From Caryophanales bacterium (lineage in GTDB: Bacteria; Bacillota; Bacilli; Bacillales; Amphibacillaceae), in NCBI GenBank assembly GCA_026168805.1, contig JAPFDS010000010.1, forward strand, positions 88,917-152,916: 64,000 bases of DNA. The letters are read 5' to 3'. Shown here one piece after another: positions 55,611-64,000 of this stretch. Made by a program: the position numbers and the translations under genes. The notes under the pieces were generated by a model. It was not told the origin of the DNA, ran no database searches, and saw nothing but the letters and a program-made list of their open reading frames with translations. The first letter of the stretch is position 1, and every line of letters starts with the position of its first letter.

Positions 55611-57422
55611 ATGACAAATAAGATACCGGATGATGTCATTGAGCGTGTTAAACAAGCAAATGACATTGTAGATGTTGTTGGTGAATTTGTTCATTTAAAG
55701 AAGCGTGGAAAGAACTACTTTGGATTATGTCCATTTCATGATGAAAATACACCTTCATTTTCGGTTGCAGAAGACAAACAAATTTATCATTGTTTTGGGT
55801 GTAATAAAGGAGGAAATGTACTTTCTTTTATAATGGAGATGGAAGGGGTATCTTTCTATGAATCTCTTGTATTTCTAGCTGAGCGTGGTGATATTGAACT
55901 TCCCAGCATTCAACAGGGGAAGCACGCACCTAGAAACGAAGAACACACTAAATTATTAGAAGCTTATGACTGGTTATCGAAGTTGTACCATCATGTATTA
56001 AGATATTCGAAAGATGGTGAGGAAGGGTTAGCTTATTTAAAAAGTAGAGGCCTTTCTGAAGAAAGTATTGAGACATTCCAACTTGGATATGCTCCCAATA
56101 AAGCTAACTTTACAGCAACATTTCTAGAAAAGAAAGGATTTCATAAGCAGCTGCTACTGAAGTCGGGGTTACTATCTGAACGAGAGGGTAATGATGTAAC
56201 TGACCCTTTTAGAGGGCGAATTATTTTCCCTATTCGAAACCACATCGGTAAAGTAATTGCATTTGGTGGTCGAACGATTTCAGATGGACGACCAAAATAT
56301 TTGAATAGTGCAGAAAATCCATTGTTTCAAAAAAGTCAAATGTTGTATAACTTTGATGAAGCGCGTAAACATATGCGTAAAACAAATGAAGTTGTTTTAT
56401 GTGAAGGACAGATGGATGCGATTGCGATTACTGAAGCAGGTGTTCCGCATGTAGTGGCTACACTAGGTACTGCACTTACGGAATATCAAGCCCAACTATT
56501 AAAGCGATATGTCGACACAGTTATCATTTGTTATGACGGTGACGAAGCTGGACTCGAAGCAAGTTACCGGGCTTCTCTGCTCTTACAAAATAGTGGGTGT
56601 ACGATTAAAGTATCCCAATTAGCAGCAGACATGGATCCAGATAGTTACATTCAAACATATGGTAAAAGTGCTTTTAAAGCTCAGTTGATTGATAACAGTC
56701 AATCTTTTGTGAGTTTTTACATGCGTTATATTAAAAGAGAATATAACGTACAGAGTGAAAATGATCGTGTGGAATATGTAAAAAGAATCATTCAGCATAT
56801 TGCAACGCTAGAAAGCTCTATTGAACGCGAGCATCATTTACAAGATATTAGTAAAGAATATAACTTATCTATGGAATCACTTCAAACAGAGCTACTTGAA
56901 CATGTAAATAGAATTGAACAGAGTCAGGATAAGACTTCACAGACAAGATATACTAGTAAAGGATCGGCTTGGACTAAAAAAGAACGTTTATTACCAGCCT
57001 ATCAAAATGCAGAACGAAAGCTTATTGCATACATGTTACATGACCCAAACATTGCTCGTAAAGTCGAGAATGAATTAGAAGCGCAATTTAATGTTGATGC
57101 GCATAAAATCATTGTAACGTATTTATATGCATTTTACGAAGATGAAGAATCTCCAGACATCAGTTCATTTATTGAAAGGCTCCCTGAAGATGGCTTGAAA
57201 CATTTAGTGACTGAATTAGCGATGATTCCATTAGTTGATATAATTGATTATGAGGAAATTGATGATTATATTCAAACCATTTATCTAGAGTCCAATGATA
57301 TGAAACAGCTAAGTGACTATGAAGAACAACAAAAGTTAGCGGTACAACAAAATGATTATTTTAAAGCTGCCGAAATAGCGCAAAAAATAATTAATATTGA
57401 AAAACAATTGAAGAAAGTTTAA
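55611..57422 (+). CDS. dnaG: DNA primase
   Basis: 603 aa from ATG 55611, chosen by homology at [25 protein letters not shown]; the frame is open to 55563 and the ribosome site is weak. CHC2 zinc finger ([14 protein letters not shown]...[11 protein letters not shown]), Toprim domain ([30 protein letters not shown]), and a C-terminal DnaB-interaction domain. Starts the dnaG-sigA macromolecular synthesis operon. Confidence 0.96.
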   Translation: MTNKIPDDVIERVKQANDIVDVVGEFVHLKKRGKNYFGLCPFHDENTPSFSVAEDKQIYHCFGCNKGGNVLSFIMEMEGVSFYESLVFLAERGDIELPSIQQGKHAPRNEEHTKLLEAYDWLSKLYHHVLRYSKDGEEGLAYLKSRGLSEESIETFQLGYAPNKANFTATFLEKKGFHKQLLLKSGLLSEREGNDVTDPFRGRIIFPIRNHIGKVIAFGGRTISDGRPKYLNSAENPLFQKSQMLYNFDEARKHMRKTNEVVLCEGQMDAIAITEAGVPHVVATLGTALTEYQAQLLKRYVDTVIICYDGDEAGLEASYRASLLLQNSGCTIKVSQLAADMDPDSYIQTYGKSAFKAQLIDNSQSFVSFYMRYIKREYNVQSENDRVEYVKRIIQHIATLESSIEREHHLQDISKEYNLSMESLQTELLEHVNRIEQSQDKTSQTRYTSKGSAWTKKERLLPAYQNAERKLIAYMLHDPNIARKVENELEAQFNVDAHKIIVTYLYAFYEDEESPDISSFIERLPEDGLKHLVTELAMIPLVDIIDYEEIDDYIQTIYLESNDMKQLSDYEEQQKLAVQQNDYFKAAEIAQKIINIEKQLKKV

Positions 57423-57459
57423 TTGGATAAACATATGTAGCTTGAAAGGAGTGGGACTC

Positions 57460-58599
57460 ATGGAAGAGAACAAAACAGAAGATAAACTAACAAATGAAGC
57501 AAGTGAATCCCTTGAACAAGTAAAAGAGAAATTGGTGGAAAAGGGTAAAAAGGAAGGGTATTTAGCGTACGAGGATATTGCTGAGCGTTTATCAAGCTTT
57601 GAAATTGAATCGGATCAAATGGATGAGTTTTATGATCATTTAGAAGAACAATCCATTGATGTTATTGAAGAATCAGATGAGAAGCCAGATGATCCCGAGG
57701 TAGAAGTAGATAAAGAGGCTGCGAAAGCAAAAGCAAACGCGCGAGACTTAAGTGTTCCACTAGGAATTAAAATTAACGATCCAGTTCGTATGTACTTAAA
57801 AGAAATTGGACGAGTTGATTTATTAACAGCTGAAGAAGAAGTGGAAATAGCGAAGCGAATTTTAGAAGGCGAAGACGAAGCCTCTAGAAGCCTAGCGGAA
57901 GCAAACTTACGTTTAGTCGTAAGTATTGCGAAGCGATATGTTGGAAGAGGGATGTTATTTCTCGATTTAATTCAAGAAGGAAACATGGGTCTTATGAAAG
58001 CTGTAGAGAAGTTTGACCATACGAAAGGATTTAAGTTCAGTACGTATGCAACTTGGTGGATTCGTCAAGCAATCACACGTGCGATCGCAGACCAAGCACG
58101 AACCATCCGTATACCTGTGCATATGGTTGAAACCATTAATAAATTGATTCGTATCCAACGTCAACTCCTTCAAGATTTAGGGAGAGATCCAACCCCTGAA
58201 GAAATTGGAGAAGAAATGGAATTATCAGCAGATAAAGTCCGCGATATTTTAAAAATTGCTCAAGAACCAGTTTCATTAGAAACGCCAATTGGGGAAGAGG
58301 ATGATTCACATTTAGGCGACTTTATTGAAGATCAGGAAGCTGTATCACCTTCTGATCATGCTGCATATGAACTCTTAAAAGAACAATTAGAAGATGTTCT
58401 AGATACGTTAACAGATCGAGAAGAAAATGTACTGCGGTTGCGTTTCGGGTTAGATGATGGACGCACACGTACACTAGAAGAAGTAGGAAAAGTATTTGGC
58501 GTTACTCGTGAGCGGATTCGTCAAATTGAAGCAAAAGCATTACGCAAATTACGTCACCCAAGCAGAAGTAAGCAATTAAAAGACTTTTTGGATGAGTAA
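57460..58599 (+). CDS. sigA: RNA polymerase primary sigma factor SigA
   Basis: 379 aa from ATG 57460 with AAAGGAG upstream. Region 1.1-like acidic N-terminus, region 1.2 ([28 protein letters not shown]), region 2 ([57 protein letters not shown]), region 3, and region 4 ([20 protein letters not shown] stretch with [33 protein letters not shown]). Confidence 0.98.
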   Translation: MEENKTEDKLTNEASESLEQVKEKLVEKGKKEGYLAYEDIAERLSSFEIESDQMDEFYDHLEEQSIDVIEESDEKPDDPEVEVDKEAAKAKANARDLSVPLGIKINDPVRMYLKEIGRVDLLTAEEEVEIAKRILEGEDEASRSLAEANLRLVVSIAKRYVGRGMLFLDLIQEGNMGLMKAVEKFDHTKGFKFSTYATWWIRQAITRAIADQARTIRIPVHMVETINKLIRIQRQLLQDLGRDPTPEEIGEEMELSADKVRDILKIAQEPVSLETPIGEEDDSHLGDFIEDQEAVSPSDHAAYELLKEQLEDVLDTLTDREENVLRLRFGLDDGRTRTLEEVGKVFGVTRERIRQIEAKALRKLRHPSRSKQLKDFLDE

Positions 58600-58674
58600 T
58601 TTTACTCTTACAATATGATATCAAAAAAGATTCACCCATAAAATACACATACTAGCCTGTATGGAGTGACCTTA

Positions 58675-59214
58675 ATGGATAATAATAGACATACTGAAAT
58701 TATAGTAGAAGAAATTAAGTATTGGAGAGAGCACAATTTATTATCTAAAGAAAAATGTGATTTTTTATTAGCACTCTATACGCAAGGAGAAGAAACCTAT
58801 CATGAATCAGCATATCCAAAGAAGCGAAGACAGGTTCAAAACATTGCTTCTTTGGTCACTCTTTTATGTTTGATTCCACTATCTTTTGTCATTACATATT
58901 TTACTGACTTTTATGAGATACTACAATTGGTCATCTTTATATTATTTATAAGCTTCTCTTTTTGGGCGTATAGTCACTTTAAAAAGAACGAATTTCCATT
59001 TCAATATGTAGCATTGTTAACAGGTTTAATGATGACTCTTTATACAAGTGTTTTCTTAACAAGAATCGTTACAGAAACAACAATAATTATTGAATGTGTT
59101 ATTTTTGTGAACTTTTTAATTTGGGTGTGGATTGGTTGGAAGAATCGATTAAGATACGTACTTATCATAGGTAGTGCAGCCTTACTTTTTTTACTTATTT
59201 CCATTATTTTATAA
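58675..59214 (+). CDS. Multi-helix membrane protein between sigA and cccA, unknown
   Basis: 179 aa from ATG 58675 (TGGAGTGA upstream; the frame starts at 58666). A cytoplasmic N-terminus (EIIVEEIKYWREHNLLSKEKCDFLLALYTQGE) resembles the start of DUF2157-type membrane proteins. About five membrane helices follow: VTLLCLIPLSFVITYF, LVIFILFISFSFWAY, VALLTGLMMTLYTSVF, IECVIFVNFLIWVWIGW and VLIIGSAALLFLLISIIL. No function is assigned. Confidence 0.8.
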   Translation: MDNNRHTEIIVEEIKYWREHNLLSKEKCDFLLALYTQGEETYHESAYPKKRRQVQNIASLVTLLCLIPLSFVITYFTDFYEILQLVIFILFISFSFWAYSHFKKNEFPFQYVALLTGLMMTLYTSVFLTRIVTETTIIIECVIFVNFLIWVWIGWKNRLRYVLIIGSAALLFLLISIIL

Positions 59215-59317
59215 AAAAATATATGTTAATCCTTTTAAATAGACAGATTTTCGAGTAATATATAGGTAGTACTTATATTATGAAAAGTTTTTGGGGATTA
59301 CATAAGGAGGAAGTTCA

Positions 59318-59677
59318 ATGATTAGAAACCCAGTCATCCCTTATGCAATTATTGCAATTGTTGGGATAGTTATGGTAGTTGTTTTCTCTTATATTGGTGA
59401 TAATCAACGTCAGGCGATGAATGAAGAGGAAAATGGTACTACAGAAGAAACAGAAGAAGTTGGAGAGCCAGATGAGGTGTATGCCAACTCTTGTGTGAGC
59501 TGTCATGGTGACGACTTATCAGGTGCAAGTGGACCAGATTTAACACAAGTAGGAGATCGACTCTCTGAAGATGAGATTGAAGATATTATCATTAATGGTA
59601 AAGGTTCTATGCCAGATGGATTAACAAGTCTTGAAGAAGCTGAAGTATTAGCTGAATGGCTTGCAGATATGAAATAA
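59318..59677 (+). CDS. cccA: Cytochrome c550, membrane-anchored
   Basis: 119 aa. An N-terminal membrane anchor (VIPYAIIAIVGIVMVVVFSYIG), an acidic linker, and a class I cytochrome c domain with heme motif CVSCH and axial methionine in GKGSMPDGL. It probably carries electrons to a terminal oxidase, so the organism respires. ATG 59318 follows AAGGAGGAAG. Confidence 0.95.
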   Translation: MIRNPVIPYAIIAIVGIVMVVVFSYIGDNQRQAMNEEENGTTEETEEVGEPDEVYANSCVSCHGDDLSGASGPDLTQVGDRLSEDEIEDIIINGKGSMPDGLTSLEEAEVLAEWLADMK

Positions 59678-59694
59678 AAGAATAGAAAAGATAC

Positions 59695-59726
59695 AAGCTT
59701 TCTGACTTTTGCAGAAAGCTTTTCTT
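59695..59726 (+). terminator. Terminator after cccA
   Basis: CAAGCTTTCTG and CAGAAAGCTTTT form the stem around ACTTTTG, followed by TTCTT. Confidence 0.85.
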
Positions 59727-59748
59727 ATATTGTAGGTGAAATAAGCTT

Positions 59749-60447
59749 ATGGAAATCATACTCTCTAAACGATTAGAAACCATTGCATCCTTTATTCCTA
59801 AAGGTGTAAAGTTTGCTGATATAGGTAGTGATCATGCATTGATTCCATGTGCGATTTGTATAAAAGACCCGACGTCTTCAGCCATTGCTGGTGAAGTAAA
59901 AGAAGGTCCACTTACAAGTGCACAACAAACAGTGGATGCTCACCAGTTAAACCATCAAATAGATGTACGCTTAGGTGACGGATTAGACGTTATTGACCAT
60001 GACGTGACACATCTTATTATTGCAGGAATGGGTGGAAGCTTAATTGCATCCATTTTAGAACGTGGTAAAGAACAGATAGCATCAGTCAAGCAAATCATTG
60101 TACAACCAAATGTAGGTTCAAACCACGTCCGTAAATGGTTTGATACAAACAATTTTATATTGACCGATGAAGTGATGGTGGAAGAGAAGGGTCACATATA
60201 TGAAGTGTTAGTGGCAACCAAGGATAGAAGTAATAAACATACAATGGATGCAAAGGAGATCTTTTTTGGTCCTGTTTTTTTACAAAATAAATCGCATGTA
60301 TTTATGAAGAAATGGCAAAGGGAATTAGGCCATTTACAACAAATCATTCAACAAATGAAACAATCGAAAAATCCTGATCCTACACAGTTGAATCAATTTC
60401 GCCAACACGTTTTATGGATAGAGGAGGAGTTGAACCATGAGTCATAG
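59749..60447 (+). CDS. trmK: TrmK, tRNA (adenine-22-N1)-methyltransferase
   Basis: 232 aa. SAM motif VKFADIGSDHALIPCAICIK and the family motif LIIAGMGGSLIASIL, with QPNVGSNHVRKWF. The C-terminus is a coiled-coil. Methylates A22 in some tRNAs. Overlaps yqfO by 11 bp. Confidence 0.94.
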   Translation: MEIILSKRLETIASFIPKGVKFADIGSDHALIPCAICIKDPTSSAIAGEVKEGPLTSAQQTVDAHQLNHQIDVRLGDGLDVIDHDVTHLIIAGMGGSLIASILERGKEQIASVKQIIVQPNVGSNHVRKWFDTNNFILTDEVMVEEKGHIYEVLVATKDRSNKHTMDAKEIFFGPVFLQNKSHVFMKKWQRELGHLQQIIQQMKQSKNPDPTQLNQFRQHVLWIEEELNHES

Positions 60448-61552
60448 ATTAACGACAGGAAATGTATTTTCTTTTATCGAACAATGGGCACCTAAATCTT
60501 TAGCATATGATTGGGATCCCATTGGATTACAAGTCGGTTCATACCAGGAGCCTGTGAAAAAAGTTATGATCACACTGGACGTTGATATGCGAGTCGTTGA
60601 AGAAGCAATTGAGAAAGGTGTCAATGTAATTATTGCACATCACCCACTTCTGTTTAACCCACTGCAATCCATTGATGTCGATTCTCCAAAAGGAAAAACA
60701 ATCGAAGCCCTTATTCGTCATAAGATTACGGTGTACGCAGCACATACGAACTTAGACATTGCCGAGGGCGGTGTAAATGATATGATTGCTGAAAAGCTAG
60801 GTTTGCAAGATACAAATGTACTCATTCACACTGAATCAAAAAAGCTATATAAAATTGCAGTCTTTGTCCCCAATGAATACTCTTCTGAAGTAGAAAAAGC
60901 CATTGGAGATGCGGGTGGTGGCCATATCGGAAATTACCGTGATTGTAATTTTAAAGTTCAAGGGGAAGGGACATTTAGACCAATAGAGCATTCAGATCCC
61001 TTTATTGGTGAAAAAAACAAGCTAACACGCGTGCAAGAAACGAGAATCGAAACGATTGTTGAAGAGGAGCAGATGCACAAAGTAATCGATGCAATCAAAC
61101 GAGTTCACCCGTATGAAGAAGTAGCTTATGATATGTATCCGGTGGAAAACAAAGGAAAAGGCTACGGACTTGGCAGGATTGGAACATGGGAAGCGCCACT
61201 AGAAGTGTCCGCTGCCATTGAAAAAGTGAAAGATGCACTTGATCTTTCACAGATCCGATTTGTCGGCAATGATAAAAAGGCCATCCAAAAAGTAGCTGTT
61301 GTTGGTGGTAGTGGTGAGAAGTTCATCTCTGCAGCCAAACAAAAAGGAGCAGATGTATACATTACAGGTGATATAACATATCATGCTGCTCAAGACGCTG
61401 AGCAAATGGATTTGGCGGTTATTGATGCCGGTCATTATATTGAATATGTCATGAAAGAAGCAACAGCTCAATATGTAAGGAAGCAATTAGAAAAACATCA
61501 AATCGAATGTATTGTATCGATGGTACATACGGACCCATTTTCATATCGATAA
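60437..61552 (+). CDS. yqfO: YqfO, Nif3-like (DUF34) metal-binding protein
   Basis: 371 aa. Metal-site histidines in IIAHHPLLF and AAHTNLDIAEGGVND, a C-terminal Nif3 half (YITGDITYHAAQDAEQMDLAVIDAGHY), and the PII-like insertion in the middle (about 130-240; HKVIDAIKRVHPYEEVAYDMYPV). Some members were annotated as GTP cyclohydrolase I type 2, which remains disputed. Confidence 0.94.
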   Translation: MSHRLTTGNVFSFIEQWAPKSLAYDWDPIGLQVGSYQEPVKKVMITLDVDMRVVEEAIEKGVNVIIAHHPLLFNPLQSIDVDSPKGKTIEALIRHKITVYAAHTNLDIAEGGVNDMIAEKLGLQDTNVLIHTESKKLYKIAVFVPNEYSSEVEKAIGDAGGGHIGNYRDCNFKVQGEGTFRPIEHSDPFIGEKNKLTRVQETRIETIVEEEQMHKVIDAIKRVHPYEEVAYDMYPVENKGKGYGLGRIGTWEAPLEVSAAIEKVKDALDLSQIRFVGNDKKAIQKVAVVGGSGEKFISAAKQKGADVYITGDITYHAAQDAEQMDLAVIDAGHYIEYVMKEATAQYVRKQLEKHQIECIVSMVHTDPFSYR

Positions 61553-61574
61553 TTTATGAATGAAAGAAGTGAGC

Positions 61575-62909
61575 ATGATGACAATAAATAACTTTTCTTC
61601 ATTCCATTTTAATCCAGAGATCAATCAAGCAATTGCATCTTTAGGATTTCGGACACCAACGGAAATCCAAAGTCGTGCAATTCCAGTGATCACAGAAGGC
61701 AAAAGTGTGTTTGGGCAATCCCATACAGGCTCAGGGAAGACCCACACATATTTATTACCTTTGATGAATGGAATAGATGAAACAACAAGACAAGTTCAAT
61801 ATGTGATAACTGCACCTACACGTGAACTAGCTGTGCAATTGTATAATGAGGTACGTAAAATTATTACGTACGCTGATAAAGAAGGTACTTGGGTTGCTAG
61901 GTTACTCGTTGGTGGCGAAGATAAACAAAAAATGGCTGATCGATTAAGACAGCCTCCACATATTATTGTGGGTACGCCAGGAAGGATATTAGATCTGGTG
62001 AAAGATGGAAGCTTATCGATATATGAAGCAACATCTTTTGTAATTGATGAAGCGGATTTGATGCTTGATTTAGGTTTTATTGAAGAGGTGGATCAACTAC
62101 TTGTACGAGCACATGAAAACATACAATTAATTGCATTTTCCGCAACGGTTCCGCCAAGACTGGAACAATTTTTAAACAAATATTTATCACAACCTGTTTA
62201 TATACGAATTGAAGGGCATATATCGCCGCCAACCATTCATCATCGATTAATTGCCAAAAGACACCGGGATGAAGCAGATATAATTGCTCAACTCTCGACA
62301 ATCTTCCAGCCTTATGTGGCGTTAATCTTTGCAAATGGACAAGAAGAAGTAGACAAGCTCGTTGGTAAGCTTCAAGAAAGAAGTTTGGAAGTAGGAGTAC
62401 TCCATGGAGGTCTTACACCAAGACAACGTAAACGTGCCGTAAAGGATATTGATGATTTACGTTATCCGTATATCGTTGCGACAGATTTAGCTTCTAGAGG
62501 AATTGATATTGAAGGAGTGAGCCATGTTATTAATGCTCAACTTCCTAAAGAAGAAGATTTTTATGTACACCGAGTAGGAAGAACTGCTCGCGCAGGCATG
62601 GAAGGTGACGCGATTAGTTTTTATACAGATGAAGACATTCCTTTAATAGAAAAACTTGAAAAACAAGGGGTCACTTTCACATATTCCGATATTAAAAATG
62701 GCCAGTGGGTAGATGCTAAACGGTTTGATGATCGGAAAAAACGCAGAAAAGAATCTTCAACACTTGACCAAGAAGCCTGGAAAATGGTTCGTAAACCTAA
62801 AAAAGTAAAACCGGGATATAAAAAGAAAATGAAACGACAACAAGAAGCATATAAAAAACAAATTCAACAAAAAACACGACCTAAAAATAGAAAGCGTCGT
62901 GGGAAATAA
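61575..62909 (+). CDS. cshB: CshB, DEAD-box RNA helicase
   Basis: About 444 aa from ATG 61575 or 61578 (the frame opens at 61560). Motif Q GFRTPTEIQSRAIP, Walker A SHTGSGKTH, Ia APTRELA, DEAD box VIDEADLMLDLGF, SAT FSATVPP, and HRVGRTARAG. A basic C-terminus (KPKKVKPGYKKKMKRQQ) is shared with B. subtilis CshB (YqfR). It acts in cold-shock RNA unwinding and RNA turnover. Confidence 0.95.
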   Translation: MMTINNFSSFHFNPEINQAIASLGFRTPTEIQSRAIPVITEGKSVFGQSHTGSGKTHTYLLPLMNGIDETTRQVQYVITAPTRELAVQLYNEVRKIITYADKEGTWVARLLVGGEDKQKMADRLRQPPHIIVGTPGRILDLVKDGSLSIYEATSFVIDEADLMLDLGFIEEVDQLLVRAHENIQLIAFSATVPPRLEQFLNKYLSQPVYIRIEGHISPPTIHHRLIAKRHRDEADIIAQLSTIFQPYVALIFANGQEEVDKLVGKLQERSLEVGVLHGGLTPRQRKRAVKDIDDLRYPYIVATDLASRGIDIEGVSHVINAQLPKEEDFYVHRVGRTARAGMEGDAISFYTDEDIPLIEKLEKQGVTFTYSDIKNGQWVDAKRFDDRKKRRKESSTLDQEAWKMVRKPKKVKPGYKKKMKRQQEAYKKQIQQKTRPKNRKRRGK

Positions 62910-62930
62910 GTACGTACGGGAGTGGAGAAA

Positions 62931-63824
62931 ATGTTAAAAATAGGATCACACGTGTCAATGAAGGGGAAAAAGATGTTACTCGGTGCGAGTGAAGATGCAA
63001 GTTCTTACGGTTCCAATACATTCATGATTTATACAGGAGCTCCGCAAAACACACGCAGAAAGCCCATCGAAGAATTAAATATAGAAGCTGGACAAGAACA
63101 CATGAAAGCACACAACATGTCAGATATCGTTGTACACGCTCCATATATCATTAACATTGCCAATACAACGAAGCCAGCGACATTTGATCTAGGTGTTTCC
63201 TTTTTACGCAGTGAAATTGATCGCACGGCTTCTCTTGGTTCCAATCAAATTGTTTTACACCCAGGTGCACATGTCGGCGCAGGAGTTGACAAAGGGATTG
63301 ATCGTATTATTGAAGGATTAAATGAAGTCCTTACAAAAGATGATACCGTACAAATTGCTCTTGAAACGATGGCAGGAAAAGGAACAGAAATTGGAAGAAG
63401 CTTTGAAGAATTGGCTCGTATTATTGATGGTGTAACACATAATGAGAAACTGTCAGTTTGTTTAGATACGTGTCACATACATGACGCAGGCTATGATATT
63501 GTTAATGACTTTGATGACGTCCTAAATACATTTGATAAAATCGTTGGCATCGATCGAATTAAAGTCGTTCACGTGAATGATAGTAAAAATGAGCGTGGCG
63601 CTCATAAAGACCGCCACGAAAACATCGGTTTTGGTCATATAGGCTATCGTGCACTGCATTATATCGTCCATCATCCAGAGTTCGAACAATTACCAAAGAT
63701 TTTAGAGACACCTTTTGTGGGAGAAGAAAAAAATAACAAAAAACCTCCATACAAATTTGAAATTGAAATGTTAAAAAACGGCGAATTTAACCCTTCATTA
63801 AAAGAAGAAATTATGAAGGCTTAA
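62931..63824 (+). CDS. nfo: Endonuclease IV (AP endonuclease)
   Basis: 297 aa from ATG 62931 with GGGAGTGGAG upstream. Zinc ligands are visible in [67 protein letters not shown] and ILETPF. It cuts at abasic sites. In B. subtilis Nfo works with ExoA in spore DNA repair, fitting the sporulation-rich setting. Confidence 0.96.
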   Translation: MLKIGSHVSMKGKKMLLGASEDASSYGSNTFMIYTGAPQNTRRKPIEELNIEAGQEHMKAHNMSDIVVHAPYIINIANTTKPATFDLGVSFLRSEIDRTASLGSNQIVLHPGAHVGAGVDKGIDRIIEGLNEVLTKDDTVQIALETMAGKGTEIGRSFEELARIIDGVTHNEKLSVCLDTCHIHDAGYDIVNDFDDVLNTFDKIVGIDRIKVVHVNDSKNERGAHKDRHENIGFGHIGYRALHYIVHHPEFEQLPKILETPFVGEEKNNKKPPYKFEIEMLKNGEFNPSLKEEIMKA

Positions 63825-63827
63825 TAA

Positions 63828-64000
63828 AGATGCTGGGACAAATCAAAGTTGTAACTCCTAAAATACGAATAACATTCTAATTTAGCGTAGGAAATATACG
63901 TAGACTCCCGCGGGAGCAGAGGCATAGGCAAGACCCTGCCCCGGCAAGGGGTATGTCGACGTTGGCCGCAAAGGCCGGGTTTAGTTGACCTTCCCCTAGT
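63828..64000. repeat. Inverted-repeat element family 2, long copy, cut by the window end
   Basis: The left arm (TGGGACAAATCAAAGTTG, then AATACGAATAACATTCTAA) matches the short copy at 48221-48372. From 63900 it continues with sequence absent there, including the perfect palindrome CTCCCGCGGGAG (63905-63916) and GC-rich blocks (ACCCTGCCCCGGCAAGGGG). GC content is far above its surroundings. The right arm lies beyond 64000. Confidence 0.85.

Overview
The window is a low-GC Firmicutes chromosome segment from an endospore-forming member of the Bacillaceae, probably a salt-tolerant relative of Bacillus/Oceanobacillus/Halobacillus. The evidence is sporulation genes (sigK halves, sda, gpr, spoIIP, yqfC, yqfD), strong Shine-Dalgarno sites with many TTG/GTG starts, and the Bacillus-type yqe-com-dnaK-phoH-era-sigA gene order. 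I cannot name the species.

Region 1 (about 1-10.1 kb) is a sigK-intervening ('skin') element. The mother-cell sigma factor gene sigK is split. Its 3' half lies at 182-566 and its 5' half at 9688-10062, both on the minus strand. The 9,161-bp element between them lies between two 13-bp core repeats (554-566 and 9715-9727). A 500-aa SpoIVCA-type large serine recombinase sits at the right end. Joining the cores rebuilds an uninterrupted 239-codon sigK. The element termini form a long dyad that would be the attP of the excised circle. The cargo is unusual: a divergent Ku/LigD end-joining pair, an Ltp-type (phage superinfection exclusion) lipoprotein, remnants of a phage replication module, another lipoprotein, a two-helix membrane protein, a 14-residue-repeat coiled-coil protein and an unknown 104-aa protein.

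Region 2 (10.1-15.5 kb, minus strand) is an Mrp multisubunit Na+/H+ antiporter operon, mrpA-C-D-E-F-G, in which mrpB is not present. Region 3 (15.8-16.3 kb) holds the replication checkpoint gene sda next to a cluster of DnaA boxes.

Region 4 (16.3-63.8 kb) is the conserved core block: yqeG-yqeH-aroE-yhbY-nadD-yqeK-rsfS-yqeM; comEA-comEB-comEC; yqzM; holA; rpsT; gpr-spoIIP-yqxA; lepA; the heat-shock genes hrcA-grpE-dnaK-dnaJ with one CIRCE operator; prmA-deoC-rpsU; nfeD-floA; yqfC-yqfD-phoH-pgpH-ybeY-dgkA; era-yqzL-recO; T-box-glyQ-glyS; ccpN-yqfL; dnaG-sigA; cccA; trmK-yqfO-cshB-nfo. Compared with my memory of B. subtilis 168, several genes normally inside this block are absent (hemW/hemN after lepA, rsmE and mtaB after prmA, yqeY after rpsU, cdd after dgkA, yqxD before dnaG).

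Three kinds of non-coding repeat occur in the core block: a ~119-bp palindromic repeat (three copies, upstream of lepA and after phoH), a 51-bp tandem array after rpsU, and a ~150-bp inverted-repeat element after dgkA whose left arm recurs in a longer element that runs off the right end of the window. No rRNA, tRNA, CRISPR array or intact transposase was seen.
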